Under the pieces are notes generated by a model that saw only the letters and a program-made list of their open reading frames with translations, was not told the DNA's origin and made no database searches. A DNA stretch of 64,000 nt, from the NCBI GenBank assembly GCA_900768755.1, contig CAAGDV010000030.1, forward strand, positions 1 through 64,000, read 5' to 3'. The translations under genes and the position numbers were made by a program. Shown here in pieces: positions 44,237-51,673 of the stretch. Positions within the stretch are counted from its first letter, which is position 1; each line of letters opens with the position of its first letter. The DNA comes from Lachnospiraceae bacterium. GTDB lineage: Bacteria; Bacillota; Clostridia; Lachnospirales; Lachnospiraceae.

Positions 44237-44943
44237 GCCCGTGTCCTTTCCAAAACATAGAATTCTCTCTCGTTTTCATCAATTACTTCTTTAAGCGTAT
44301 ATCCGCACTCCTCCAAAGCCTCCGAAACCTCCTCGCGAAGGAATACATGCTGCAGATGCTGCTCCTCGTATTTTCTGTATAGACTGCCTATCTTACGTAT
44401 GAAAAAAGTTACGGAATACACATTATCCCTTGTCTCTTCGTCATAATAATTCTCCCACACATAACGGCAGCCGTCAATCTCGTCAGAGAAAGTTGAGTCG
44501 GACAATTCTTTAAAATATTGTTCTTTCTTCAGGTCAAAAATAAAGATTCCGCCCGGTTTCAGATGCTCTGACACGCATCTTAACGTATCATTCAAATCCT
44601 TTTTGCAGGTCAGGTAATTCATTCCGTCGCACACGCACACCGCGGCGTCAAACTGTTCGGACAGACTGAATTCCGTCATGTCGGCATTGACAAAACGTGT
44701 CATCGGTATTTTTTTACCATACGCCTGTTTTAACATATCCTCTGAAATATCTATTCCCATAACCTCATATCCTTTGTCGGCGAGAAGCCCGCTGAAAGTG
44801 CCGCTGCCGCAGGCAAGCTCGAGAACCTTACTGCCGCCCGAAGCTTTGCCTATCCGTTCGTCCACTATCCGCAACCATTCCTCATACGGAATGTCCTTCA
44901 TAAATTCATCATATACTTTTGCAAAAATTGTATATGCCTCCAT
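44233..44943 (-). CDS. Class I SAM-dependent methyltransferase
   Basis: The 236-residue protein has the Rossmann methyltransferase motif I VLELACGSGTFSGLL (about 41-55), the acidic residue ending strand 2 in VMGIDISEDML, and motif III-like PGGIFIFDLKKE. The substrate is unknown, with no RNA-binding or other extra domain. Upstream GGAG supports the start, and its end is translationally coupled to hslO. Confidence 0.9.
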   Translation of the reverse strand: MEAYTIFAKVYDEFMKDIPYEEWLRIVDERIGKASGGSKVLELACGSGTFSGLLADKGYEVMGIDISEDMLKQAYGKKIPMTRFVNADMTEFSLSEQFDAAVCVCDGMNYLTCKKDLNDTLRCVSEHLKPGGIFIFDLKKEQYFKELSDSTFSDEIDGCRYVWENYYDEETRDNVYSVTFFIRKIGSLYRKYEEQHLQHVFLREEVSEALEECGYTLKEVIDENEREFYVLERTRA

Positions 44944-44961
44944 AATTACTCCTTTGGGCTC

Positions 44962-44990
44962 TTGATTATTGTTGCCCGATAAATTATACT
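44962..44990 (+). promoter_or_regulatory. Promoter placing the start codon at +1
   Basis: TTGATT (44962-44967), a 17-base spacer and TATACT (44985-44990) predict transcription start at about 44997, which is the A of the following ATG. The same A/T segment reads TATAAT on the other strand (44983-44988), a possible -10 for the divergent methyltransferase gene. Confidence 0.6.
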
Positions 44991-44996
44991 TAAGCC

Positions 44997-45941
44997 ATGA
45001 AAAAGAAAACGCTCAAAAACATTATACGAAAACATTATACCATAAGACTTATTTTTCCGATACTCATTATTGCAGTGTGCTGTGCAATTATTATCATAAG
45101 CCCGCACTCATCCGCCATGCGTCTGCGTCAGCTTGCCGACCCTTCATACGCCGAGGAGGTCTACAATGAAGGCTCGCGGTATGTTCACATAACCGTGGAT
45201 AAGCTGTACTACACGGGAGCCGATTTAACGCTCCGAAACAGACTGAAGGGACGGGTGTACTATGCCTTAAAGGATGACAGGATATATTATTTCGTTCTCA
45301 ACGCCAAAGATCTGCCGGACGATTTTAAGGTGCTGTCCAATTATGACGTAAAGGCAGCACTTTCTTTTGACCATATGGATTATAACCGGATTATTGATAC
45401 CATGTCCCGCAAACTCAATTTCTCCGTTGAGACCATCCGCGAGTTAAGCAGTGATGTTATTTTTGACCAGTACTACTATACCCACAGTTTTTCGGTATTC
45501 CTGTCGCGGTCTGCTTTTGTGATTATTATCATCGCATTGCTGCACGCGGTGTATATCGTCGCCGTCCTGTTCAAACCGCATGTGTCATATTCCCTTCTTC
45601 CGCTTCGAAACTACGGCAACGCTGCAGAGCTTCTTAATGCTGCGGAGCGGGATTACGCAGGCACGGACGAATGCATTGCACCTTCAATGTACTATACCGG
45701 AACATTTATAATCATTCTCAGAAAAATGTCTGTTGACATAATTCCTCTGGAGAATGTTGTATGGATATACCGTTACAACGAGCTCCATCATACCGGACAC
45801 AGGAATCCGCATCTATCGCATCCTCTGTGCATAGTTTCTGACCATAAAAAGGTGTACAAGACTCCGAGGCTTGACGTTACGACCGCATCACGGTTCATTG
45901 ATACGGCGCAGAAAGACTATCCGGGCATTATGATTCAGTAG
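44997..45941 (+). CDS. Uncharacterised two-helix membrane protein
   Basis: I do not recognise the family. The 314-residue protein has a basic N-terminus (KKKTLKNIIRKHYTIR) and a first membrane helix (about 18-35). An outside region of about 130 residues follows (with DKLYYTGADL and RVYYALKDDRIYYFV), then a second helix (about 172-195) and a cytoplasmic region with YYTGTFIIILRKMSVDIIPL and a final TAQKDYPGI. The cytoplasmic part has the look of a short PH-like beta domain, but this is a guess. No ribosome binding site precedes the ATG and the promoter suggests a leaderless transcript. Confidence 0.78.
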   Translation: MKKKTLKNIIRKHYTIRLIFPILIIAVCCAIIIISPHSSAMRLRQLADPSYAEEVYNEGSRYVHITVDKLYYTGADLTLRNRLKGRVYYALKDDRIYYFVLNAKDLPDDFKVLSNYDVKAALSFDHMDYNRIIDTMSRKLNFSVETIRELSSDVIFDQYYYTHSFSVFLSRSAFVIIIIALLHAVYIVAVLFKPHVSYSLLPLRNYGNAAELLNAAERDYAGTDECIAPSMYYTGTFIIILRKMSVDIIPLENVVWIYRYNELHHTGHRNPHLSHPLCIVSDHKKVYKTPRLDVTTASRFIDTAQKDYPGIMIQ

Positions 45942-46025
45942 GATGCGGGAGATACATATGACCCTTAACCTGTCAATTACCTCTTTGGGAAGCTCCGGCA
46001 ATTCATACAGCTCTGTATTTTCCAT
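45888..46025 (-). CDS. Small ORF, possible truncated gene remnant
   Basis: An ATG at 46025 is preceded by AAGGAGG at good spacing, 15 bases after the antiporter stop. It opens a 45-codon frame beginning MENTELYELPELPKEVIDRL, which reads like a real soluble protein start. The second half (CISRILLNHNARIVFLRR) looks like non-coding read-through and overlaps the end of the convergent gene by 54 bases. It may be the 5' remnant of a gene cut by a deletion. No function can be given. Confidence 0.4.
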   Translation of the reverse strand: MENTELYELPELPKEVIDRLRVICISRILLNHNARIVFLRRINEP

Positions 46026-46040
46026 CTGTTCCTCCTTATT

Positions 46041-47219
46041 TCACTCCTGTTCTACCACAAGATAACGTTTCAAAATGTCAATCGCAAATGCTCCAAGAGG
46101 TGCCGTTATCAGGATTGCGACCACCGATACGGTCAGCACAAGACTGCCGCAGGAAAGTCCCATCGCAAGCGGAAGTCCGCCTATCGCTGCCTGAACAGTG
46201 GCCTTTGGGGTATACGCAAACATGCAGAAAATCTTCTCTCGTATATTGAGGCCGGTTCCGATAAGGCACACCATAACGCCCGCCATCCGAAACACCAACA
46301 CGCACAGTATCAGAACAACACTCGTAAGTCCGGCGGACAAAGCACTGTCAATCGCGACGGAGGCTCCGACCAGCACAAAAAGAAAAATCTCCGCAAACAC
46401 CCAGACTTTGTCAAACAGGCGTGAAAGATTGACGGCGGTATCCTCTTTTTTACGTCTTATCATGAGACCGATTGCCATCACCCCGATTAGTGAGGCAAAG
46501 GGAAGCCATTTCACGCGGTCCTCAAGGGCCGTCAAAAGCAACGCCACCGAAAATACAATCAATGCCTTAACGATATCGTTCATCCTGACAAACCTGAATA
46601 AAACGCACAACAGAACACCTAATAGCGTTCCTGCCGCAACGCCGGTTATGATTGATACCGGCACTTCCAAAAAAGCGGTAAATGACACACTTTTTCCGCC
46701 TGAAAGCCCCGTAAAGGTAGTGAACAGCACAATCACAAAAACATCATCCACCGACGCTCCCGCAAGAATCATCTGCGGAATGCTTTTGCCGGTTCCTCTT
46801 TTATCATCGATAAGGTCAATCATCTTCGGAACAACCACCGCCGGCGATACCGCCGCGACAACCGAACCCATTATCAATGCATCAATGTAAGACAATCCGA
46901 ACAACATCGGTGCAAAAATCACCATGCCCGCAATCTCAAATACAGCCGGGACAAAACACATAAGCACCGCGGGTCGCCCGACTTTCTTTAAGTCGGTCAC
47001 GGAGAGTTTCAGTCCTGCGCGGATTAATATTATCACTAACGCGATTTTTCTAATCTCTGCCGAAATGTCCAGTACAGAAGAATCAATAAGATTGAGCGCA
47101 TACGGTCCCAAAACTATTCCGACAACAATCATACCGAAAAGTCCGGGGATTTTTATTTTGCGGCAGAGGTTCCCCATAAGCAGCCCTGCCAAAAGAATAA
47201 TTGCAATGGAAAACAGCAT
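46041..47219 (-). CDS. Cation/proton antiporter (CPA family)
   Basis: The 392-residue protein has about 12-13 membrane helices with the sodium/hydrogen exchanger fold: LFGMIVVGIVLGPYALNLI near the start, SPAVVVPKMIDLIDD, and an Asp pair in ILAGASVDDVFVIVLF (about 153-155) at the ion-binding position. No cytoplasmic NAD-binding (KTN/TrkA) domain follows. It exchanges Na+ or K+ for protons at the cell membrane. It begins two bases after a small FakA-like gene. Confidence 0.92.
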   Translation of the reverse strand: MLFSIAIILLAGLLMGNLCRKIKIPGLFGMIVVGIVLGPYALNLIDSSVLDISAEIRKIALVIILIRAGLKLSVTDLKKVGRPAVLMCFVPAVFEIAGMVIFAPMLFGLSYIDALIMGSVVAAVSPAVVVPKMIDLIDDKRGTGKSIPQMILAGASVDDVFVIVLFTTFTGLSGGKSVSFTAFLEVPVSIITGVAAGTLLGVLLCVLFRFVRMNDIVKALIVFSVALLLTALEDRVKWLPFASLIGVMAIGLMIRRKKEDTAVNLSRLFDKVWVFAEIFLFVLVGASVAIDSALSAGLTSVVLILCVLVFRMAGVMVCLIGTGLNIREKIFCMFAYTPKATVQAAIGGLPLAMGLSCGSLVLTVSVVAILITAPLGAFAIDILKRYLVVEQE

Positions 47220-47221
47220 TT

Positions 47222-47473
47222 TTACCCGTGAAGACCTCTTGACTGGCGGTCCATATCCTCCACAACTATATCGTATATCTCACCGAGCGTAGCGCAGTAC
47301 TCCAAAAGCTGCCACGGCTCATTTGTATGAAAGTGAACTTTTATAAGCTCCCCGTCACCCACCGCAAGGAGACAGTCTCCCTTAAGGTTGTCTGTGATGT
47401 ATTCGCTTATCACATCCTCGTCAAGGTTCTCTCCTTCAATCAAAAGCTGTGTGTCATACCTGAATTCTAACAT
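47222..47473 (-). CDS. Stand-alone FakA/DAK-type middle domain protein
   Basis: The 83-residue protein resembles one domain of fatty acid kinase FakA (formerly DAK2-phosphatase family): FRYDTQLLIEGENLDEDVI, then GDCLLAVGDGELIKVHFHTNEP and LGEIYDIVVEDMDRQ. In FakA this follows the kinase domain and ends in GEL-x-IKIENM-like sequence. Here neither the kinase domain nor the C-terminal domain is present, and the gene has its own GGAGG site, so it looks like a genuine small protein, not a fragment. It is the first gene of a pair with the antiporter. Confidence 0.75.
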   Translation of the reverse strand: MLEFRYDTQLLIEGENLDEDVISEYITDNLKGDCLLAVGDGELIKVHFHTNEPWQLLEYCATLGEIYDIVVEDMDRQSRGLHG

Positions 47474-47631
47474 GGTTTGTCCTCCGTTTGTTTTTTTATT
47501 ATTTCTTCAATCATATATCTGTCATCTCAATAATAAATTATAGCACTTTGAAGCATGTTGAGATAGTATTTCTCTTTATTTTTCCTGTAAAATATTTTAT
47601 AATAAAAAAAATTGTTTTATCGGAGATATTT

Positions 47632-48954
47632 ATGGACAATGATTTAGAATTAACTCAGGAACTTATTGATTTTATAGGGCGCTCGCCCAGCTGTTTTCAT
47701 GTGATTTCCAATGTGACGGCAATGCTTGACGCCGCCGGATTTTGCAGGCTTTCCGAGAGGGACTGCTGGGAGCTTGAATACGGGCGTTCTTACTATGTCA
47801 CCCGCAACGGGTCGTCGCTGATTGCATTCAAGATTCCTTCATCTACGCCCGACCATCTGCAGCTTGTTGCCGCCCACAGCGATTCACCGTCATTTAAGCT
47901 TAAAGATAATCCCGAGGTCGAGATTAACGGCAAATACGTAAGGCTCAACACCGAGAAGTACGGTTCGATGATAATGGCACCGTGGCTTGACAGGCCGCTC
48001 TCGATTGCCGGCAGGGTCGTCGTTAAGAATAACAACACTTTTTGCACGAAACTTGTTGATGTAGACCGCAATCTTTTGGTTATTCCGAGCCTTGCGATTC
48101 ATATGAATCGTAACTGCAATGAGAACACTTCATTCAGTGCCAACAAGGACATGTTTCCTTTATACGGATTGTCCGGTTCAAAAGACAGTCTAAGCGGTAT
48201 TATTGCAGGCGCTTGCGGCGAAGAATCCGGCGATATCGTATCTTCCGACCTTTTTGTGTATAACAGGGAACCGGGGGTTGTCTGGGGCGCGGACAATGAA
48301 TTTGTCTCTGCGCCGAGGCTTGACGACCTTATGTGTGTTTTCCCGGCAGTGAAGGCGCTTATCGAAGCTTGTGCAGACGATTGCAGGGCTTTGAACATGT
48401 GCTGCATATTTGACAACGAAGAAGTCGGAAGCACCACAAGGCAGGGCGCGGATTCCACATTTCTGTCCGACATTCTTGACAAAACAGCGTGCTTTTTCAA
48501 ATGGAGCAGGGATGAGTTTCTGAAAATACTCGCGGGAAGCTTTATGGTGTCTGCAGACAATGCCCACGCAGTTCACCCCAACTATCCCGAGATGGCGGAC
48601 GCCACCAACCGCCCTGTTATAAACGGCGGCGTCGTAATCAAGTTCAATGCCAACCAAAAATACACCACCGACGCGGTTTCTTTTGCAGTGTTTAAAGATA
48701 TCTGCGAAAAAGCCGGTGTGCCAATCCAGACATACGCAAACCGCTCAGATATTCCGGGCGGTTCGACACTTGGCAACATATCCAATTCGCATATATCAAT
48801 CAACACCATCGACGTAGGTGCCCCTCAGCTGGCAATGCACTCTCCGTACGAGACTGCCGGTGTAAAGGACACGCTGTATCTGAAAAATGCATTCAAGGCA
48901 TTCTACGGGAGCGATATCCTGATTGCGGATGACAATACGGTCACACTCCGGTAA
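47632..48954 (+). CDS. M18-family aminopeptidase
   Basis: The 440-residue zinc peptidase has the M18 metal ligands in order: His in VAAHSDSPSFKLK (about 83), the bridging Asp in SAPRLDDLM, Glu-Glu in IFDNEEVGSTTRQG, Asp in VSADNAHAVHPNY and the last His in APQLAMHSPYE. It removes N-terminal (often acidic) residues from peptides in the cytoplasm. The frame stays open 48 codons upstream, but those codons are A/T-rich leader. CGGAG before the ATG at 47632 fixes the start. It ends three bases from the convergent atpC with no terminator between. Confidence 0.95.
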   Translation: MDNDLELTQELIDFIGRSPSCFHVISNVTAMLDAAGFCRLSERDCWELEYGRSYYVTRNGSSLIAFKIPSSTPDHLQLVAAHSDSPSFKLKDNPEVEINGKYVRLNTEKYGSMIMAPWLDRPLSIAGRVVVKNNNTFCTKLVDVDRNLLVIPSLAIHMNRNCNENTSFSANKDMFPLYGLSGSKDSLSGIIAGACGEESGDIVSSDLFVYNREPGVVWGADNEFVSAPRLDDLMCVFPAVKALIEACADDCRALNMCCIFDNEEVGSTTRQGADSTFLSDILDKTACFFKWSRDEFLKILAGSFMVSADNAHAVHPNYPEMADATNRPVINGGVVIKFNANQKYTTDAVSFAVFKDICEKAGVPIQTYANRSDIPGGSTLGNISNSHISINTIDVGAPQLAMHSPYETAGVKDTLYLKNAFKAFYGSDILIADDNTVTLR

Positions 48955-48957
48955 CCT

Positions 48958-49371
48958 TTATTCAGCGATGTGCGAGTTTTTGACCTTTAGCCTGTTTAAG
49001 GCTCTGGACAAATCAGCCTGCGCAAGACGGTATTCCTGTATGCTGCGTTTCTGAAGTATAGCCTCACGCGCGGCATCGGCGGCGCGCCTTGCCCTGTCCT
49101 CATCTATCTCGTCAGGGCTCAGAACCGAATCCACAAGGATTAAGACCCGGTTGTCCCGCACTTTTATCATTCCTTCAGATACCGCCGCATACTGCATATT
49201 CCCGCCGGGGACTCTGTAGGACAGAGTTCCCGGTATTATTGCGCTTATAAGATTGCTGTGTCCTGCCATGATTCCGTACTGGCCGTCCACTGTGGGGATG
49301 ATGAGTGACTCGCACTCGCCCTCGAAAAAGGTTCTTTCGGCAGCCAGAATTGATAATTTAAAACTTTTCAC
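48958..49371 (-). CDS. atpC: F1 ATP synthase epsilon subunit
   Basis: The 137-residue protein has the epsilon beta-sandwich (FKLSILAAERTFFEGECESLIIPTVDGQYGIMAGHSNLI) and a C-terminal two-helix domain (DEDRARRAADAAREA). It sits on the central stalk and regulates ATP hydrolysis. Its ATG overlaps the atpD stop by one base. It is the last gene of the atp operon. Confidence 0.96.
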   Translation of the reverse strand: MKSFKLSILAAERTFFEGECESLIIPTVDGQYGIMAGHSNLISAIIPGTLSYRVPGGNMQYAAVSEGMIKVRDNRVLILVDSVLSPDEIDEDRARRAADAAREAILQKRSIQEYRLAQADLSRALNRLKVKNSHIAE

Positions 49372-50774
49372 TAAGCATTCTCCTCTTTCATGGCTTTTGC
49401 CTTGGCAATCACATCATCTATGGTTCCTACATTGAAAAATGCCGCTTCCGGATATTCATCCATATTGCCGGACAAAATCTCCTTAAAGCCCCTGATGGTC
49501 TCGCAAAGCGGCACATACACGCCTTCGATTCCGGTAAATTTCTCGGCAACATGTGTGGGCTGCGATAGGAATTTCTGGATTTTGCGGGCACGCAGAACGG
49601 TGTTGCGGTCTTCCTCCGACAGCTCCTCCATTCCGAGAATTGCAATGATATCCTGAAGTTCACGGTATTTCTGTAAGGTCTCCTGCACCTTTCGTGCTAC
49701 TTCATAGTGCTCTTCACCTACAATATCCGCCTCAAGAATCCTTGATGTGGACTCAAGCGGGTCAACCGCCGGGTAAAGTCCCTGCTCAGCAATCTTACGG
49801 CTCAACACCGTGGTTGCATCAAGATGCGAAAAGGTTGTCGCGGGTGCCGGGTCCGTGAGGTCATCCGCCGGAACATACACTGCCTGCACGGACGTAACGG
49901 AACCGTTTTTGGTGGAGGTGATTCGCTCCTGCAAAGCACCCATCTCGCCGGCAAGTGTCGGCTGGTATCCTACAGCTGACGGCATTCTGCCCAAAAGAGT
50001 GGACACCTCGCTTCCCGCCTGGACAAAACGGAAAATATTATCTATGAAAAGCAAAACATCTTTATTCTCACGGTCTCTGAAATATTCTGCCATCGTAAGG
50101 CCTGAAAGGGCAACTCTCATACGGACTCCGGGCGGCTCGTTCATCTGTCCGAACACAAGCGCTGTTTTGTCGGCAACACCGCTTTCCCTCATCTCCGTCC
50201 ACAAATCATTGCCTTCACGGCTTCTCTCACCGACTCCGGCAAAAATAGAGTACCCTCCGTGCTCTGTGGCGACATTGTGTATAAGCTCCTGAATAAGAAC
50301 GGTTTTGCCGACTCCTGCTCCGCCGAACAGTCCGATTTTTCCGCCCTTAGGATACGGCTCAAGCAGATCGATAACCTTTATTCCGGTCTCAAGTATCTCG
50401 ACCGCAGGGCTCTGCTCTGAAAAATCCGGTGCTTTTCTGTGGATCTCCCAGTGCTCTTCGCTGTCCGGAACCGGATCTTTTCCGTCTATCGGCTCGCCAA
50501 GGACATTGAACATTCTTCCAAGCGTGCAGACTCCCACGGGTACTTTTATTCCGCTTCCCGAAGCCTCCACCGTCATGTTCTTTGAAAGGCCTTCGCTTGC
50601 GGCGAGCATGATGCAGCGCACAACACTCTGTCCCAGATGCTGGGCAACTTCCATGACTCTGTCCTCGCCGTCCACACTGACTTTCAAAGCCTCCCTTATG
50701 CGGGGAAGGCGTCCGCTTTCAAATTCTACATCGATAACCGGTCCGGATATCTGTATTATTTTACCTGTCAGCAT
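49371..50774 (-). CDS. atpD: F1 ATP synthase beta subunit
   Basis: The 467-residue catalytic subunit has Walker A GGAGVGKT, the catalytic Glu in GVGERSREGNDLW, the DELSEED-like EELSEED segment (MEELSEEDRNT) and the beta N-terminal barrel (GKIIQISGPVIDVEFE). It hydrolyses or makes ATP in the alternating alpha3beta3 ring. I start it at 50774, where AGGAGG stands ten bases upstream, not at the earlier in-frame codon inside atpG. Confidence 0.98.
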   Translation of the reverse strand: MLTGKIIQISGPVIDVEFESGRLPRIREALKVSVDGEDRVMEVAQHLGQSVVRCIMLAASEGLSKNMTVEASGSGIKVPVGVCTLGRMFNVLGEPIDGKDPVPDSEEHWEIHRKAPDFSEQSPAVEILETGIKVIDLLEPYPKGGKIGLFGGAGVGKTVLIQELIHNVATEHGGYSIFAGVGERSREGNDLWTEMRESGVADKTALVFGQMNEPPGVRMRVALSGLTMAEYFRDRENKDVLLFIDNIFRFVQAGSEVSTLLGRMPSAVGYQPTLAGEMGALQERITSTKNGSVTSVQAVYVPADDLTDPAPATTFSHLDATTVLSRKIAEQGLYPAVDPLESTSRILEADIVGEEHYEVARKVQETLQKYRELQDIIAILGMEELSEEDRNTVLRARKIQKFLSQPTHVAEKFTGIEGVYVPLCETIRGFKEILSGNMDEYPEAAFFNVGTIDDVIAKAKAMKEENA

Positions 50775-51673
50775 ACCTTGCAAGCCTCCTTTTTGCGCTT
50801 TTTCTTCTGGGCTTTTGCACCTGCGCAAACCTCTGTAATCTCCCTTGTGATTGCCGCCTGCCTTACCCTGTTGTACTCAACGGTAAGTCTGCCCAAAAGC
50901 TCATCGGCGTTGTCATTTGCGGCACTCATGGCGTTCATTCTTGCGTTCTGCTCGCTGCAGAAGCTGTCAACCAACGCGCTGTATATGAATCCGGAAAGAT
51001 GGCTCCGCACACAATTGTCGATAACCTGAGCGACATCCGGCACAAAATCATAGCTTTCCTTCTCGTCAGGCAAATCCGTGGTTTCCTCCCCGCTCTGATA
51101 TTTCAGCGGAAGGAGTTTTTCGCACACCGCAACCTCGGACAGGCTGCTTTGCATATCGGTGTACACAATAAAAACATTCTCCAAAAGCCCTTCATCATAC
51201 ATATCCACCAAAAGCTCGCTTATCTCTCTTGCGCGCCTGATTGTAGGGTTCTGGGCCGTGTAGAGAAAACTCTTCTCAATGGGTATGTTATGCGTCGTAA
51301 AATACTGGCGGCCATACTCCCCCACAACAAACAATTTGTACTCCGAAAGCCCCGAAAGAAGCTTTTCCGCCTCTTTTATGACATTCTGGTTGTACGCTCC
51401 GGCCAGTCCTTTGTCGGCTGTGATAACCAGACAGCCACTCGGCTTTGCCGCTTTGCCGCTCTGCGAGACAAAATACTTTTGGTACGCTTTTCTGTCGAGG
51501 ACAAAAAGCCGTTTCATTTCCAGTGACAGCTGTTCAAAAAAAGGGCGCGTGTTTGTAAGTTCCTGTCTGGCTTTCCGAAGCTTCGTGGAGGCGATTAAAT
51601 ACATTGCGTTCGTGATTTTCTGCGTATCCCTTACGCTCTTAATTCGTCCTTTTATCTCTTTTGTACTAGCCAA
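50768..51673 (-). CDS. atpG: F1 ATP synthase gamma subunit
   Basis: The 301-residue protein starts with the conserved helix STKEIKGRIKSVRDTQKITNAM and ends with the C-terminal helix NADELLGRLTVEYNRVRQAAITREITEV. It is the rotor shaft inside alpha3beta3. The start codon is TTG (51673), forced because an in-frame stop lies directly before it. It overlaps atpA by eight bases. The tail carries an extra Lys-rich, Cys-containing end (KKKRKKEACKVC), which is unusual. Confidence 0.96.
   Translation of the reverse strand: MASTKEIKGRIKSVRDTQKITNAMYLIASTKLRKARQELTNTRPFFEQLSLEMKRLFVLDRKAYQKYFVSQSGKAAKPSGCLVITADKGLAGAYNQNVIKEAEKLLSGLSEYKLFVVGEYGRQYFTTHNIPIEKSFLYTAQNPTIRRAREISELLVDMYDEGLLENVFIVYTDMQSSLSEVAVCEKLLPLKYQSGEETTDLPDEKESYDFVPDVAQVIDNCVRSHLSGFIYSALVDSFCSEQNARMNAMSAANDNADELLGRLTVEYNRVRQAAITREITEVCAGAKAQKKKRKKEACKVC

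Noticed and set aside
47488..47631. 48-codon N-terminal extension of the M18 aminopeptidase
   Set aside because: The codons are A/T-rich promoter and leader sequence, and a good ribosome binding site precedes the internal ATG.
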